DNA of 64,000 nucleotides from Bacteroidales bacterium UBA1680 (GTDB lineage Bacteria; Bacteroidota; Bacteroidia; Bacteroidales; UBA932): positions 8,195 to 72,194 of the forward strand of contig DCKG01000039.1 of assembly GCA_002320605.1 (NCBI GenBank). The letters are read 5' to 3'. The position numbers and the translations under genes were made by a program. The notes under the pieces are model-generated. The model did no database searches and was not told the origin of the DNA. It worked only from the letters and a program-made list of their open reading frames with translations. This document shows positions 1 to 8,267 of this stretch, one piece after another (the stretch's first letter is position 1; every line of letters begins with the position of its first letter).

Positions 1-663
1 CTCCGGCTTGCCAGCCATCTTCGGATCCTCGGCGATTTGCTGCTTGTACATTTCCAATTCTTTCTCAACATCTTCCTTAGGGCAATCGTCGGCAGAAACG
101 GAAACAGGACTCATGGCAGTTACCTGCTGCGCGACGTTCTTGCCAATCTCTGCTGAAACTTCCTTGTTGAAAGCTACGATTGATCCAACTTTATTGTTGT
201 TGTGAACATATTGTGAAATGTATGGAGCCTCCAGATGGTCGTAATAAGCGAGAACTAGCTTCTCTCCAGTTTTACCAGTGAGAGCGGAGATTTCTTCCTC
301 GACGGTATGTCCGTTAGAGCATTTGCATGCTTTGAGGGCATTGAGGTCTGCCGGGAAGTTCTTCATGGCAGCGTCGGCGATCTCGTCTGCAAGGCTCTTG
401 AAGTTGTCAGTCGCGGAAACGAAGTCGGTCTCGCAGCCTAAGCATACGATAATTGCCTTGTTCCCCTCAATGCGAATGCGAACCGCACCTTCGGTAGTCT
501 CACGATCTGCTCTTTTGGCAGCCACGAGCTTACCTTTCTCGCGAATGATTTCGACAGCTTTGTCGAAATCTCCGTTGGCTTCTTCAAGTGCTTTTTTGCA
601 GTCCATCATTCCGGCCTGCGTCATTTTGCGTAATTTCATTACGTCTTGTGCGGAAATTGCCAT
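1..663 (-). CDS. tsf: Elongation factor Ts, 3' part cut by the window edge
   Basis: EF-Ts recycles EF-Tu by exchanging GDP for GTP. The visible 221 codons hold the N-terminal UBA-like domain (MAISAQDVMKLRKMTQAGMM...) and the conserved TDFV motif (TDFVSATDNF) that contacts EF-Tu. The C-terminal part lies outside the window. The start is ATG at 663, preceded by a strong AGGAG ribosome-binding site. It follows rpsB by 24 bases, the usual rpsB-tsf pairing, and is probably cotranscribed with rpsI and rplM upstream. Confidence 0.95.
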   Translation of the reverse strand, partial: MAISAQDVMKLRKMTQAGMMDCKKALEEANGDFDKAVEIIREKGKLVAAKRADRETTEGAVRIRIEGNKAIIVCLGCETDFVSATDNFKSLADEIADAAMKNFPADLNALKACKCSNGHTVEEEISALTGKTGEKLVLAYYDHLEAPYISQYVHNNNKVGSIVAFNKEVSAEIGKNVAQQVTAMSPVSVSADDCPKEDVEKELEMYKQQIAEDPKMAGKPE

Positions 664-687
664 TTTTCGTTCTCCTTTATAAAATAA

Positions 688-1620
688 TCATTCAGCTTTT
701 GGTTCTTCTGCCTGGCTTTCGGCTACCGGTGCGGCAGGAGCCTCTGGCTCTTCAGCCTTAGGCGCTTCCGGTTCTTCTTTCGGAGCATCAGCCTTAGGAG
801 CATCTTCTTCTGCGGTCTCTGCCTCTACGTCAACAGGCCTTGCAGTTTTGCGAGCGCGAAGCTTCTTCCCTGTAGGATTGGAGAGAGCTTCTCCCTCTGC
901 ATTTTCCTCGGTCTCCTCTTTTTCTTTCTCCATCTTCCTTTCGTCCAGACCTTCCTGGATTGCCTGGCAGAGAGTATTCACTATTAACTGAATAGACTCT
1001 ACTGCGTCGTCATTTGCCGGTATCACATAATCAATGTGGGTAGGATCGCAGCATGTGTCAACCATTGCGAATACCGGAATGTTGAGGCGGTTAGCCTCTT
1101 TAACGGCGTTGGCTTCCTTCTGGATGTCAACAACGAATAGTGCTGATGGAAGGCGGCTCATATCCTTGATGGAACCGAGGTTCTTCTCAAGCTTAGCCCT
1201 TTGACGGTCCACCTGCAGACGCTCTCTCTTAGCGAGTTTCTCGTAGGTGCCGTCCTCTTTCATTTTATCGATGGTGTTCATTTTCTTGATAGCCTTGCGC
1301 ACTGTTGGAAAGTTGGTGAGCATACCGCCTGCCCAGCGCTCGGTTATCGATGGCATGTTGACTGCCGTCGCCTTTTCAGAAACAAGCTCTTTAGCCTGTT
1401 TCTTCGTAGCTACGAAGAGAATCTTGCGACCTGAGCGGGCAAGCTCTTTCATAGCATCGGCAGCCTCGTCTATTGCGACGATGGTCTTGTGCAAGTCTAT
1501 GATGTGTATTCCATTTTTCTGGCCGAAGATGAAAGGAGCCATCTTAGGGTTCCATTTCCTTGCCAAATGTCCGAAATGCACGCGTGCATCAAGAAGTTCT
1601 TGGAAATTTGTTCTTGGCAT
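688..1620 (-). CDS. rpsB: 30S ribosomal protein S2 with long acidic tail
   Basis: S2 binds the small ribosomal subunit and is needed for S1 attachment. The protein starts MPRTNFQELLDARVHFGH and carries the typical ARKWNPKMAPFIFG segment and the central coiled region. At 310 residues it is longer than the roughly 230-280 usual for S2. The last 80 or so residues are a low-complexity tail rich in Glu, Ala and Pro with repeated EEPEAP-like units, probably disordered. It sits between rpsI and tsf in a conserved ribosomal cluster. The 236 bp gap before rpsI may hold a leader. Confidence 0.96.
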   Translation of the reverse strand: MPRTNFQELLDARVHFGHLARKWNPKMAPFIFGQKNGIHIIDLHKTIVAIDEAADAMKELARSGRKILFVATKKQAKELVSEKATAVNMPSITERWAGGMLTNFPTVRKAIKKMNTIDKMKEDGTYEKLAKRERLQVDRQRAKLEKNLGSIKDMSRLPSALFVVDIQKEANAVKEANRLNIPVFAMVDTCCDPTHIDYVIPANDDAVESIQLIVNTLCQAIQEGLDERKMEKEKEETEENAEGEALSNPTGKKLRARKTARPVDVEAETAEEDAPKADAPKEEPEAPKAEEPEAPAAPVAESQAEEPKAE

Positions 1621-1747
1621 TGTAATGTTAATTTTTAAGTTTTTAAACTTTTTCTTCGAGGCCGTTTGCCGATAGGCCTTTCAGACTCTTTTCTTCAATC
1701 CCGGAGCAGTGGCATTGCCAGTCTCCGAAATTTTCCGCGGTTCCGTC

Positions 1748-1813
1748 AACTCTGCGGTAGTTCTCTATTTGAAGGAGAAATCTTCCTAAGAATATGTCGA
1801 AGTCAGCAGAGTT
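1748..1813 (-). promoter_or_regulatory. Possible structured leader upstream of rpsB
   Basis: The 236 bp between rpsI and rpsB is long for this compact operon. Read on the minus strand it can form a perfect 8 bp stem, AACTCTGC with GCAGAGTT (1806-1813 with 1748-1755), enclosing about 50 nt. Nearer the rpsB start there is a further GGCC-type hairpin. An open frame at 1643-1885 resembles no protein I know. Ribosomal operons often carry autoregulatory leaders, so this is a plausible S2 leader; that is inference. Confidence 0.3.
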
Positions 1814-1856
1814 TCTTCGAGCGGACCGTGCTTTAACATAAATCAGCTCAGCAATA

Positions 1857-2246
1857 TTAACGTTTGCTGAATTGGAAGTGAGCACGTGCGCCAGGCTGAC
1901 CAGGTTTCTTTCTCTCGACTTCGCGAGAATCGCGGGTGAGGAAGCCTTCTGCCTTAAGGGCAGGGCGGTAAGCCTCTCTGTCGAGATTGCTCAGAGCGCG
2001 TGAAATTCCAAGCCTTATAGCTTCTGCCTGGCCTTTCGTGCCTCCGCCTACGATGTTAACCTTCACGTCAAACTGACCTTCTGTCTTGGTGACCACGAAT
2101 GGCTGGTTCACGATGTAAACAAGATTCTCCTGCTTGAAATATTCATTCAGAGGACGATTGTTGATCGTGACGTTGCCTTTCCCGGGCGCAAGATAAACAC
2201 GAGCGACGGCTGATTTACGTCTTCCAAGGGCGTTTTTTTGTTCCAT
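1857..2246 (-). CDS. rpsI: 30S ribosomal protein S9
   Basis: S9 is a small-subunit protein whose C-terminal tail reaches the P-site tRNA. The 129-residue sequence begins MEQKNALGRRKSAVARVYL and ends in the conserved basic HFQFSKR tail, so it is complete. It is 8 bases downstream of rplM, the near-universal L13-S9 pair, and probably uses the rplM promoter. Confidence 0.97.
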   Translation of the reverse strand: MEQKNALGRRKSAVARVYLAPGKGNVTINNRPLNEYFKQENLVYIVNQPFVVTKTEGQFDVKVNIVGGGTKGQAEAIRLGISRALSNLDREAYRPALKAEGFLTRDSREVERKKPGQPGARAHFQFSKR

Positions 2247-2254
2247 TTGCTGTG

Positions 2255-2707
2255 TTAGATTTCGTTCAACTTAATAACTTTAGGATTCTGTGCTTGGTGA
2301 GGATGCTCAGGGCCTGCGTAAACGTGCAAGTTCTTGATAATCTGGTCGCCAAGACGAGTTTTAGGGAGCATGCCTTTGACAGCTCTCCTTACTAGTTCGG
2401 CAGGTCTCTTCTGAAGGATCTCCTTCGGAGTCGTGAAACGCTGTCCGCCAGGGTAGCCCGTGTAACGAGTGTAAACACGTTCAGTCATCTTCTTGCCTTT
2501 CAGGATGACTTTCTCGGCGTTAACCACGATGACATTGTCACCGCAGTCCACGTGAGGAGTGTAACCAGGCTTGTTCTTTCCGCGAAGGACGAGAGCGAGC
2601 CTTGATGCAAGGCGTCCGAGTTCCTGATCCGTGGCATCGATCACGACCCAACCTTTGTTTACGGTCGCCTTATTTAGCGATACCGTTTTGTAGCTAAGTG
2701 TGTCCAC
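2255..2707 (-). CDS. rplM: 50S ribosomal protein L13
   Basis: L13 is an early-assembling large-subunit protein. The 150-residue product shows the family features WVVIDATDQELGRLASRLA, the YTPHVDCGDNVIVVNAEK block and a C-terminal YAGPEHPHQAQNP. It is first in the rplM-rpsI-rpsB-tsf cluster and has a well-formed Bacteroidetes promoter upstream at 2769-2800. Confidence 0.97.
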   Translation of the reverse strand: MDTLSYKTVSLNKATVNKGWVVIDATDQELGRLASRLALVLRGKNKPGYTPHVDCGDNVIVVNAEKVILKGKKMTERVYTRYTGYPGGQRFTTPKEILQKRPAELVRRAVKGMLPKTRLGDQIIKNLHVYAGPEHPHQAQNPKVIKLNEI

Positions 2708-2739
2708 TGTCTTGATCTTTAATGGTTTAACATAAAAAA

Positions 2740-2772
2740 TTTGCGATCCCTACACAAAATAGGGGTCGCAAA
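2740..2772 (-). terminator. Intrinsic terminator of pfkA overlapping the rplM -7 box
   Basis: Two 13-base arms (2740-2752 and 2760-2772, one mismatch) flank a 7-base loop. On the minus strand they are followed by a run of six T. This lies 29 bases past the pfkA stop and looks like its terminator. The distal end of its first arm supplies the TTTG of the rplM promoter, so termination and initiation share the same DNA. RNA started at the rplM promoter would lack part of the first arm and so would not fold this hairpin. Confidence 0.65.
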
Positions 2773-2800
2773 GATAGTGAATATTTTCGAGTCTGGCAAA
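2769..2800 (-). promoter_or_regulatory. Promoter of rplM operon
   Basis: On the minus strand TTTG (2797-2800) is followed after 20 bases by TATCTTTG (2769-2776), an exact match to the Bacteroidetes TTTG/TAnnTTTG promoter. Predicted start is near 2762, giving a leader of about 55 nt. Confidence 0.75.
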
Positions 2801-3781
2801 CTAAATCGAAAGCACGGCGAGAACGTTTATCAGCTCGCGATCAATTGGCTTGTCTTTCTTTATGGCTTTGTCGATAGGGACGTACACCACCTGGCCGTTC
2901 TGTATGCCTACCATGATGTTCCTCTGACCCTCTAGCAAGGCCTCGATGGAAGCGTAGCCCAGCCTGCTTGCCAGTATCCTGTCCTCTGCGGAAGGCGAAC
3001 CTCCTCTCTGCAGGTGGCCCAAGATGGTGACGCGCACGTCGTACTGAGGATATTCCTTGCGCACCCTTTCGGCGTAGTGCATTGCGCCGCCGTCTTTCGG
3101 GCTTTCGGAGACGATGACAATCGAGCTATTCTTGCTCTTGCGCTTGCCATGATTGATGAATTGCTCCAGCTGGTCGATGTCGGTCTTGTCTTCCGGAATG
3201 ATGGCGGCCTCTGCCCCTACGGCAATAGCGCTGTTCTGCGCCAGGAAGCCAGCATCGCGCCCCATCACCTCGACGAAGAATATCCTGTCGTGCGATGTAG
3301 CGGTGTCGCGTATTTTATCGACGCACTCCACGATGGTGTTCAAGGCGGTATCGTACCCGATCGTGCTGTCTGTGCCGTAAAGGTCATTGTCTATCGTTCC
3401 CGGCAGACCGATGATAGGAATGTCGTATTCCCTTGCGAAATCCTGGGCTCCGGCCAGAGACCCGTTGCCGCCAATGACGATCAAGGCGTCCACTCCGAAT
3501 TTCACGAGGTTGTCAAAAGATTTCTGCCTACCCTCGGCAGTCATGAATTCTTGGCTGCGGGCAGTCTTCAATATGGTTCCGCCTCTCTGTATTGTGTTGC
3601 TGACGCTCTCGGTCGTGAGCTCTTTGAAATCACCGGCTATCAGCCCTTCGTAGCCGCGATATATTCCCATTACTTTCCATCCGTTGTAGATAGCCGTGCG
3701 GGTAACGGCTCTGATGGCAGCATTCATTCCTGGAGCATCGCCTCCGGAAGTCAGTACGCCGATAGTCTTTATCTCTTTCAT
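2801..3781 (-). CDS. pfkA: ATP-dependent 6-phosphofructokinase
   Basis: Phosphorylates fructose 6-phosphate to fructose 1,6-bisphosphate in glycolysis. The 326-residue protein has the nucleotide-binding GVLTSGGDAPGMNAA start, the catalytic PGTIDND motif and the MGRDAG motif, all typical of bacterial PfkA. I choose ATG 3781 because 326 residues is the family length and a TATTTTTG promoter box lies 24 bases upstream; an extension back to 3913 would cover that promoter. It is divergent from dusB. Confidence 0.95.
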   Translation of the reverse strand: MKEIKTIGVLTSGGDAPGMNAAIRAVTRTAIYNGWKVMGIYRGYEGLIAGDFKELTTESVSNTIQRGGTILKTARSQEFMTAEGRQKSFDNLVKFGVDALIVIGGNGSLAGAQDFAREYDIPIIGLPGTIDNDLYGTDSTIGYDTALNTIVECVDKIRDTATSHDRIFFVEVMGRDAGFLAQNSAIAVGAEAAIIPEDKTDIDQLEQFINHGKRKSKNSSIVIVSESPKDGGAMHYAERVRKEYPQYDVRVTILGHLQRGGSPSAEDRILASRLGYASIEALLEGQRNIMVGIQNGQVVYVPIDKAIKKDKPIDRELINVLAVLSI

Positions 3782-3804
3782 AATAAGGTATAAAATAAGT
3801 GTTG

Positions 3805-3812
3805 CAAAAATA
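3805..3812 (-). promoter_or_regulatory. Promoter -7 box of pfkA
   Basis: TATTTTTG on the minus strand matches TAnnTTTG. No clear -33 TTTG is visible at the expected spacing. Predicted start is near 3798, a short leader of under 20 nt. Confidence 0.5.
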
Positions 3813-3911
3813 CTAATTTTGCCAGAATAATAGTCCGCAACTGTGATGCCATTTTTAATAAAGTGGATGCGGTTTCGGCTTAAGCGAGAGCGATTGCTCC
3901 ATTTTTTCATC

Positions 3912-4949
3912 ATGAATATAGGGTCGATTCAACTGGGAGACAAGCCTGTGCTGCTTGCGCCGATGGAGGATGTTACAGACGCATCCTTCAGGGGGATATG
4001 CCGCGAGCTGGGTGCGGACATGGTATATACCGAATTCGTGCCTGCCGAGGGGCTGATAAGGGATGCGAAAAAGGCAATTGATAAGCTGAGAACATACGAT
4101 GAGGAGGCTCCAATCGGGATACAGATATATGGCAGCGATCCCGATGCCATGGTGGAGGCTGCCAAAATGGCCGATTACGCCGATGAGATTGCCGGAGGGC
4201 ATGGGGCTGACCTAATCGACATCAATTTCGGCTGTCCTGTCAGCAAGATAGCCATAAGGGGGGCCGGGTCGGGAATGATGCGCGAGCCGGACAAAATGGT
4301 CATGATCACGAAGCGCATAGTCGAAGCCGTTCGCAAGCCGGTGACTGTGAAGACTCGCCTGGGATGGGACGACAAGAGCAAAATCATCGTCGAGCTTGCA
4401 GAGAGGCTTCAGGATGCCGGCATCCAGGCTCTGACAATTCATGGACGGACTCGTTGCCAGATGTACAAAGGGGAGGCGGACTGGTCGCTCATCGGCGAGG
4501 TGAAGCGGAACCCTCGCATGCATATTCCTATAATAGGCAATGGAGACATAACTTCGGCTCGCAAGGCAAAGGCTGCGTTTGACGAATATGGCGTCGATGG
4601 GATAATGGTGGCGAGGGCTTCATTCGGGCACCCTTGGATATTCAAGGAAATAAAGCATTTCCTGGAGACAGGGGAGGAGCTTCCGCCGCTGGGGGTTCGG
4701 GAGAGGGTGGGGCTCGCGAAGCGCCATTTCGCTCTTTCCGTGCAGATGAAGGGCGTGCCTAGGGGGGTGTACGAGATGCGTCGCCATCTCTCTTGCTATT
4801 TCAAAGGGCTTCCGGATTTCAAGGAGACCAGAATGAGGCTGGTTACGGAAAATGACCCTGACAAGGTGATTGAAATACTTGAATATATCGCCGAGCGCTG
4901 GGGAAGCAGCACGATTGAGGAAAATTCTAATGTCTACGGCATAAAATAG
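3912..4949 (+). CDS. dusB: tRNA-dihydrouridine synthase, DusB-like
   Basis: Flavin enzyme that reduces uridine to dihydrouridine in tRNA. The FMN-binding TIM barrel begins LLAPMEDVTDASFR and contains the hallmark INFGCPVSKI (catalytic Cys), VKTRLGW and TIHGRTR motifs, then NGDI and MVARASFGHPWIF. The likely start is ATG 3912 (345 residues); the frame is open upstream to 3843 but that stretch is basic and not conserved. It stands alone between pfkA (divergent) and lpxK (67 bases downstream). Confidence 0.92.
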   Translation: MNIGSIQLGDKPVLLAPMEDVTDASFRGICRELGADMVYTEFVPAEGLIRDAKKAIDKLRTYDEEAPIGIQIYGSDPDAMVEAAKMADYADEIAGGHGADLIDINFGCPVSKIAIRGAGSGMMREPDKMVMITKRIVEAVRKPVTVKTRLGWDDKSKIIVELAERLQDAGIQALTIHGRTRCQMYKGEADWSLIGEVKRNPRMHIPIIGNGDITSARKAKAAFDEYGVDGIMVARASFGHPWIFKEIKHFLETGEELPPLGVRERVGLAKRHFALSVQMKGVPRGVYEMRRHLSCYFKGLPDFKETRMRLVTENDPDKVIEILEYIAERWGSSTIEENSNVYGIK

Positions 4950-5002
4950 TTCCCGAAGTGCGTTATGCTGATGCGGATATGTGGTTTTTTTCTATTTTTT
5001 TG

Positions 5003-5010
5003 TATCTTTG
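5003..5010 (+). promoter_or_regulatory. Promoter -7 box of lpxK, suggesting a leaderless mRNA
   Basis: TATCTTTG ends only 6 bases before the lpxK ATG at 5017. Bacteroidetes transcripts normally start about this far beyond the box, so the mRNA would begin at or within a few bases of the start codon. Confidence 0.6.
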
Positions 5011-5016
5011 CGACCT

Positions 5017-6171
5017 ATGCTGGAGAAGGTCATTCTTGCACCATATTATTTTACGCTCAAGCTGAGGCATTTTCTTTACGACAAGGGCATATTCAAAGTA
5101 AGCACTTGCGAAGTGCCTACTATCTGCGTAGGTAACATTACTGCAGGTGGGACAGGCAAGACGCCTCATACCGAGATGATCCTGAGGTTCCTCCTCCATT
5201 CCGATGACTGGGCGTACAAGAACATCGCGGAACTTTCTAGGGGACACAAGCGCATGAGCGGTGGATTTCAGTTGGTCTCCAGGGATGGAAACGTCAATGA
5301 ATATGGTGACGAGGCTCTCCAGATAAAGAAAAAATTCCCTAGCGTCGTGGTGGCGGTGGATCGGAAAAGAGTTGAGGGATGCGATCTGCTCTGCCATCCG
5401 GAGAAGCTGAAGACGTACAAGAGAGCTCGTAGCTGCGCTAACGTGGGAATTCCGAAATCTGACATCATAGTCTTGGACGATTCGTTCCAGTATCGGTCTC
5501 TTGACGCTTATTACAAGATAATACTCATTGATTATAACTGCCCTACCTATAAAGACAATCTGCTGCCTTTTGGCAGGCTGAGGGATTTACCCGAGAGGCT
5601 AATCTGCGCTGACATTCTGATAGTCACGAAGTGTCCTGTGTTCGTGTCTGATGAAGAGAGGCTCCAGTGGGCTGAGAAATTAGGCATCAGAGATTTCAAT
5701 CCCAAGACGTGCACAGGAATCGATAAGAAAGGCAGAGGCAAGACATTGCTTTTCACGTCCATAAACTACAAGCCTCTGGAACCTGTTTATGAGCAGGCCG
5801 ACCACAGGTATTCTTACTCTAAGCATCTGATTTTGTTCTCCGGCATAGCCAAGGACACTCCTCTGAGAAGCTATCTCAGTGACAATTACAAGATTGTGAA
5901 GCGGTTCACTTTCATGGATCATCATAATTACAATCGCTGGGACATCAAGAAAATCATGCATTCGGTCAAGGAGAATCCTACGGCAGTCGTCGCCACCACG
6001 GAAAAAGATTGCCAGAGGATAATGGATTACAAAAAGATCCCGGACAAATTGAAGGAACGTCTCTTCAAGGTCCCGATTGAAGTCGGTTTCCTGACCGACA
6101 ATGAGCGAGAGATATTCGAAACAACTCTCCTGGCCGCCCTGCGGAATTTCCACGAAGTCTATCAGCATTAA
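5017..6171 (+). CDS. lpxK: Tetraacyldisaccharide 4'-kinase
   Basis: LpxK phosphorylates the 4' position of the lipid A disaccharide precursor at the inner membrane. The 384-residue protein has the family's membrane-proximal N-terminus (LAPYYFTLKLRHFLYDKG), the Walker A loop GNITAGGTGKTP and the DDSFQYR motif. A GTG at 4981 is in frame, but the region before ATG 5017 contains the promoter box, which favours the internal ATG. It converges on truB with only 40 bases between the stops and no clear terminator. Confidence 0.94.
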   Translation: MLEKVILAPYYFTLKLRHFLYDKGIFKVSTCEVPTICVGNITAGGTGKTPHTEMILRFLLHSDDWAYKNIAELSRGHKRMSGGFQLVSRDGNVNEYGDEALQIKKKFPSVVVAVDRKRVEGCDLLCHPEKLKTYKRARSCANVGIPKSDIIVLDDSFQYRSLDAYYKIILIDYNCPTYKDNLLPFGRLRDLPERLICADILIVTKCPVFVSDEERLQWAEKLGIRDFNPKTCTGIDKKGRGKTLLFTSINYKPLEPVYEQADHRYSYSKHLILFSGIAKDTPLRSYLSDNYKIVKRFTFMDHHNYNRWDIKKIMHSVKENPTAVVATTEKDCQRIMDYKKIPDKLKERLFKVPIEVGFLTDNEREIFETTLLAALRNFHEVYQH

Positions 6172-6211
6172 TGGCATCCAGCCACCATCATCCCTGACGT
6201 GGGCGTTTTGT

Positions 6212-7141
6212 TTAGGATGTGAGTAGTCCCATTGCTTGGGGTATGGTGAGGGCTGTGTCGGAGGTGAAGCCGCCTGAGCGGGTGCGTCGGAGGGAATCGA
6301 GGGTGGCTCCGGTGCCGAGGGCTTCGCCGATGTCTCTTGCGAGAGCCCTTATGTATGTGCCTTTGCTGCAGGATATGCGGATATCCGCATGAGGCAGATG
6401 CAATGAGGATATGTCTGTGACGTTTATCCTTGGGTTCGGTCGCAGGGACTCAAGATCCGGTCTCGATGAATCATCACAGGAGCCTGGTAAACTTTCTTCT
6501 GGATATGGCAGATGTGGCTGTCCGTCTGGCGCAAAACTCAGTAGTTCTATTGCCGAGATATTGATTATCTGTTTGTTCAGGGTTTCGGCGACGGAATGGT
6601 CAAAATCCGACATCACGTCAGATTTTTGAAGACGAGCGTCACGGTACTGCTTGCGGGCAAGTTCATATGCCCGGACTCCGTCAATGGATTTTGCCGAAAA
6701 GAGCGGCGCAATCTGCTCCTGCTCCCCAAGAAAACCCGGCAATATATTCCTAATGTTTTCTTCGTTGACTTGGTCCGTAGGATAAGTATGGTCGATGGCT
6801 TTCTCAAGGTCGTAGGAAGGCGTGGTAGCTCCGAAAGAAATGCCGGCGACATATTCCTTGCCCTCTTTCTGCAGTTCCTCGGCAAGCTTGGTCGCCTTTC
6901 CTATGCACACCAGCAGCACCCCCGTGGCCAGAGGATCCAGCGTCCCGGCATGGCCAACCTTCAGATTTTTCTTCCGGAAATGCCTGCACGCAGCCCATTT
7001 CAGCTTCCTGATCACGTCTGCAGACGTCCACCGGTACGGCTTGTCCACAGGAATGATTATCCCACCTGGAAAGTCGCCTATGTCGCAGGAGAGCTTGCTG
7101 CCCAGGAGAATCTTGTCCGCTATCAGAACCTTTTCTTCCAC
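6212..7141 (-). CDS. truB: tRNA pseudouridine-55 synthase
   Basis: Isomerises U55 in the T-loop of most tRNAs. The catalytic HAGTLDPLATG loop with its Asp, the PLFSAKSIDGVRAYELAR block and the SKGTYIRALARDIG motif are present. I choose GTG at 7141, which overlaps the rpiB stop by one base (TAGTG) and gives 309 residues, the usual length; a reading frame open further upstream lies wholly inside rpiB. About 35 extra residues (Asp/Ser/Pro-rich) lie between the IELL strand and the SKGTYIR motif. Last gene of the cvpA-tsaB-rpiB-truB operon. Confidence 0.92.
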   Translation of the reverse strand: MEEKVLIADKILLGSKLSCDIGDFPGGIIIPVDKPYRWTSADVIRKLKWAACRHFRKKNLKVGHAGTLDPLATGVLLVCIGKATKLAEELQKEGKEYVAGISFGATTPSYDLEKAIDHTYPTDQVNEENIRNILPGFLGEQEQIAPLFSAKSIDGVRAYELARKQYRDARLQKSDVMSDFDHSVAETLNKQIINISAIELLSFAPDGQPHLPYPEESLPGSCDDSSRPDLESLRPNPRINVTDISSLHLPHADIRISCSKGTYIRALARDIGEALGTGATLDSLRRTRSGGFTSDTALTIPQAMGLLTS

Positions 7142-7569
7142 TACACTGGAATCTTGTCGATTCGTCTCTGGTGGCGGCCCCCCTCGAATTGGGTGGAAAG
7201 CCACGTGTTCAGGATGCGTGTTGCCATCGGGTAAGAAATGAATCTGGCAGGCATCACTAGCACATTCGCATTGTTGTGAGCCTTCACCAAGCGGCCAATC
7301 TCGCTGTTCCATGCCAGCCCGGCACGCACTCCCTGATGCTTGTTGAGAGTAATGGACATGCCATTCCCTGTTCCGCAGAGGGCGACTCCAAGGTCTACCT
7401 TTCCCTTTTCCACGGCTTCGGCCAGAGGATGGGCGTGGTCAGGATAGTCGCAGCTTACTTCGGAATCGGTTCCGAAATCCATCACCTCATATCCCTTTTT
7501 CTTCAATAATTCCACCAGCTTGGTCTTATATTCATAACCAGCGTGGTCGCTTGCCATTCCTATTGTCAT
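7141..7569 (-). CDS. rpiB: Ribose 5-phosphate isomerase B
   Basis: Interconverts ribose 5-phosphate and ribulose 5-phosphate in the pentose phosphate pathway. The 142-residue protein has the N-terminal ASDHAGYEYK motif, the active-site Cys in ALCGTGNGMSI, and a C-terminal HQRRIDKI segment. Length is typical. It lies 5 bases downstream of tsaB and overlaps the truB start. Confidence 0.95.
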   Translation of the reverse strand: MTIGMASDHAGYEYKTKLVELLKKKGYEVMDFGTDSEVSCDYPDHAHPLAEAVEKGKVDLGVALCGTGNGMSITLNKHQGVRAGLAWNSEIGRLVKAHNNANVLVMPARFISYPMATRILNTWLSTQFEGGRHQRRIDKIPV

Positions 7570-7574
7570 GATAT

Positions 7575-8267
7575 TCAGAATATTTTGTGTTTGCTAACAG
7601 TCGCGATGAATTCCTTCAAATAGAAGGGTTCAAAATAGGCCACATCCTCTAATTTCCCAGCCTTGAATGCTTCAACCGCAGGATGCAGCATGGATGAAGC
7701 TTTTGGGCAACATTGCCCGAAATAAGCATTCGGCGATGCAATTACATCCTTGCATTTTTCGGCTCCGTCTCCTATGAAAAGTACCGGCCCTTCGGAAAGC
7801 CGAGATGCAAAAGTCTCGCCATCCACCACCTGAGCCACAGTAGGTGATACCTGACGTCCGTCTGGAGAGAAAACTCCTGTATACACTTCCATTCTACGAG
7901 CATCGATCATTGGCACGACATATTTGCAACCCTCTGGAAGAAGCCCACCATCGATCGCCTGCCACACCAGCGTGTCCAAGGTTCCGACTGAAATCAGAGG
8001 AATTCCTGCCCCAAAGCAGAGCCCTTTTGCAGTTGAAACACCCACTCGCAGTCCGGTGTAGGAACCTGGGCCTTTGCTCACGCACACCGCACTGCAATCT
8101 TTGACTGCCAGACCCCTATCGTCAAGCATCTCTTTCACGAAAGGAGCTGTCATGGACGCATGTGCGTGAGGCTCTGAACTCTCCTTGAAAGAGACAATCT
8201 TCGCATCTTCTGCCAGGGCAGTGGAGCAAAGGGAGGTAGAAGTCTCAATTAATATTATTCTTTCCAT
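7575..8267 (-). CDS. tsaB: tRNA threonylcarbamoyladenosine biosynthesis protein TsaB
   Basis: TsaB is the inactive ASKHA-fold partner that scaffolds TsaD and TsaE in making t6A37 on ANN-decoding tRNAs. The 230-residue protein has the ETSTSLCSTAL start, the conserved KGPGSYTGLRVGVSTAKGL segment and VPMIDARRMEVY. The start codon overlaps the cvpA stop by one base (TAATG), so the two are probably translationally coupled. Confidence 0.94.
   Translation of the reverse strand: MERIILIETSTSLCSTALAEDAKIVSFKESSEPHAHASMTAPFVKEMLDDRGLAVKDCSAVCVSKGPGSYTGLRVGVSTAKGLCFGAGIPLISVGTLDTLVWQAIDGGLLPEGCKYVVPMIDARRMEVYTGVFSPDGRQVSPTVAQVVDGETFASRLSEGPVLFIGDGAEKCKDVIASPNAYFGQCCPKASSMLHPAVEAFKAGKLEDVAYFEPFYLKEFIATVSKHKIF

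Noticed and set aside
1643..1885. 80-codon open frame between rpsI and rpsB
   Set aside because: It overlaps the end of rpsI, resembles no known protein, and the segment is better explained as spacer or leader.
3843..3911. N-terminal extension of dusB to 3843
   Set aside because: The added residues are basic and not family-like; ATG 3912 gives the expected DusB start just before the barrel.
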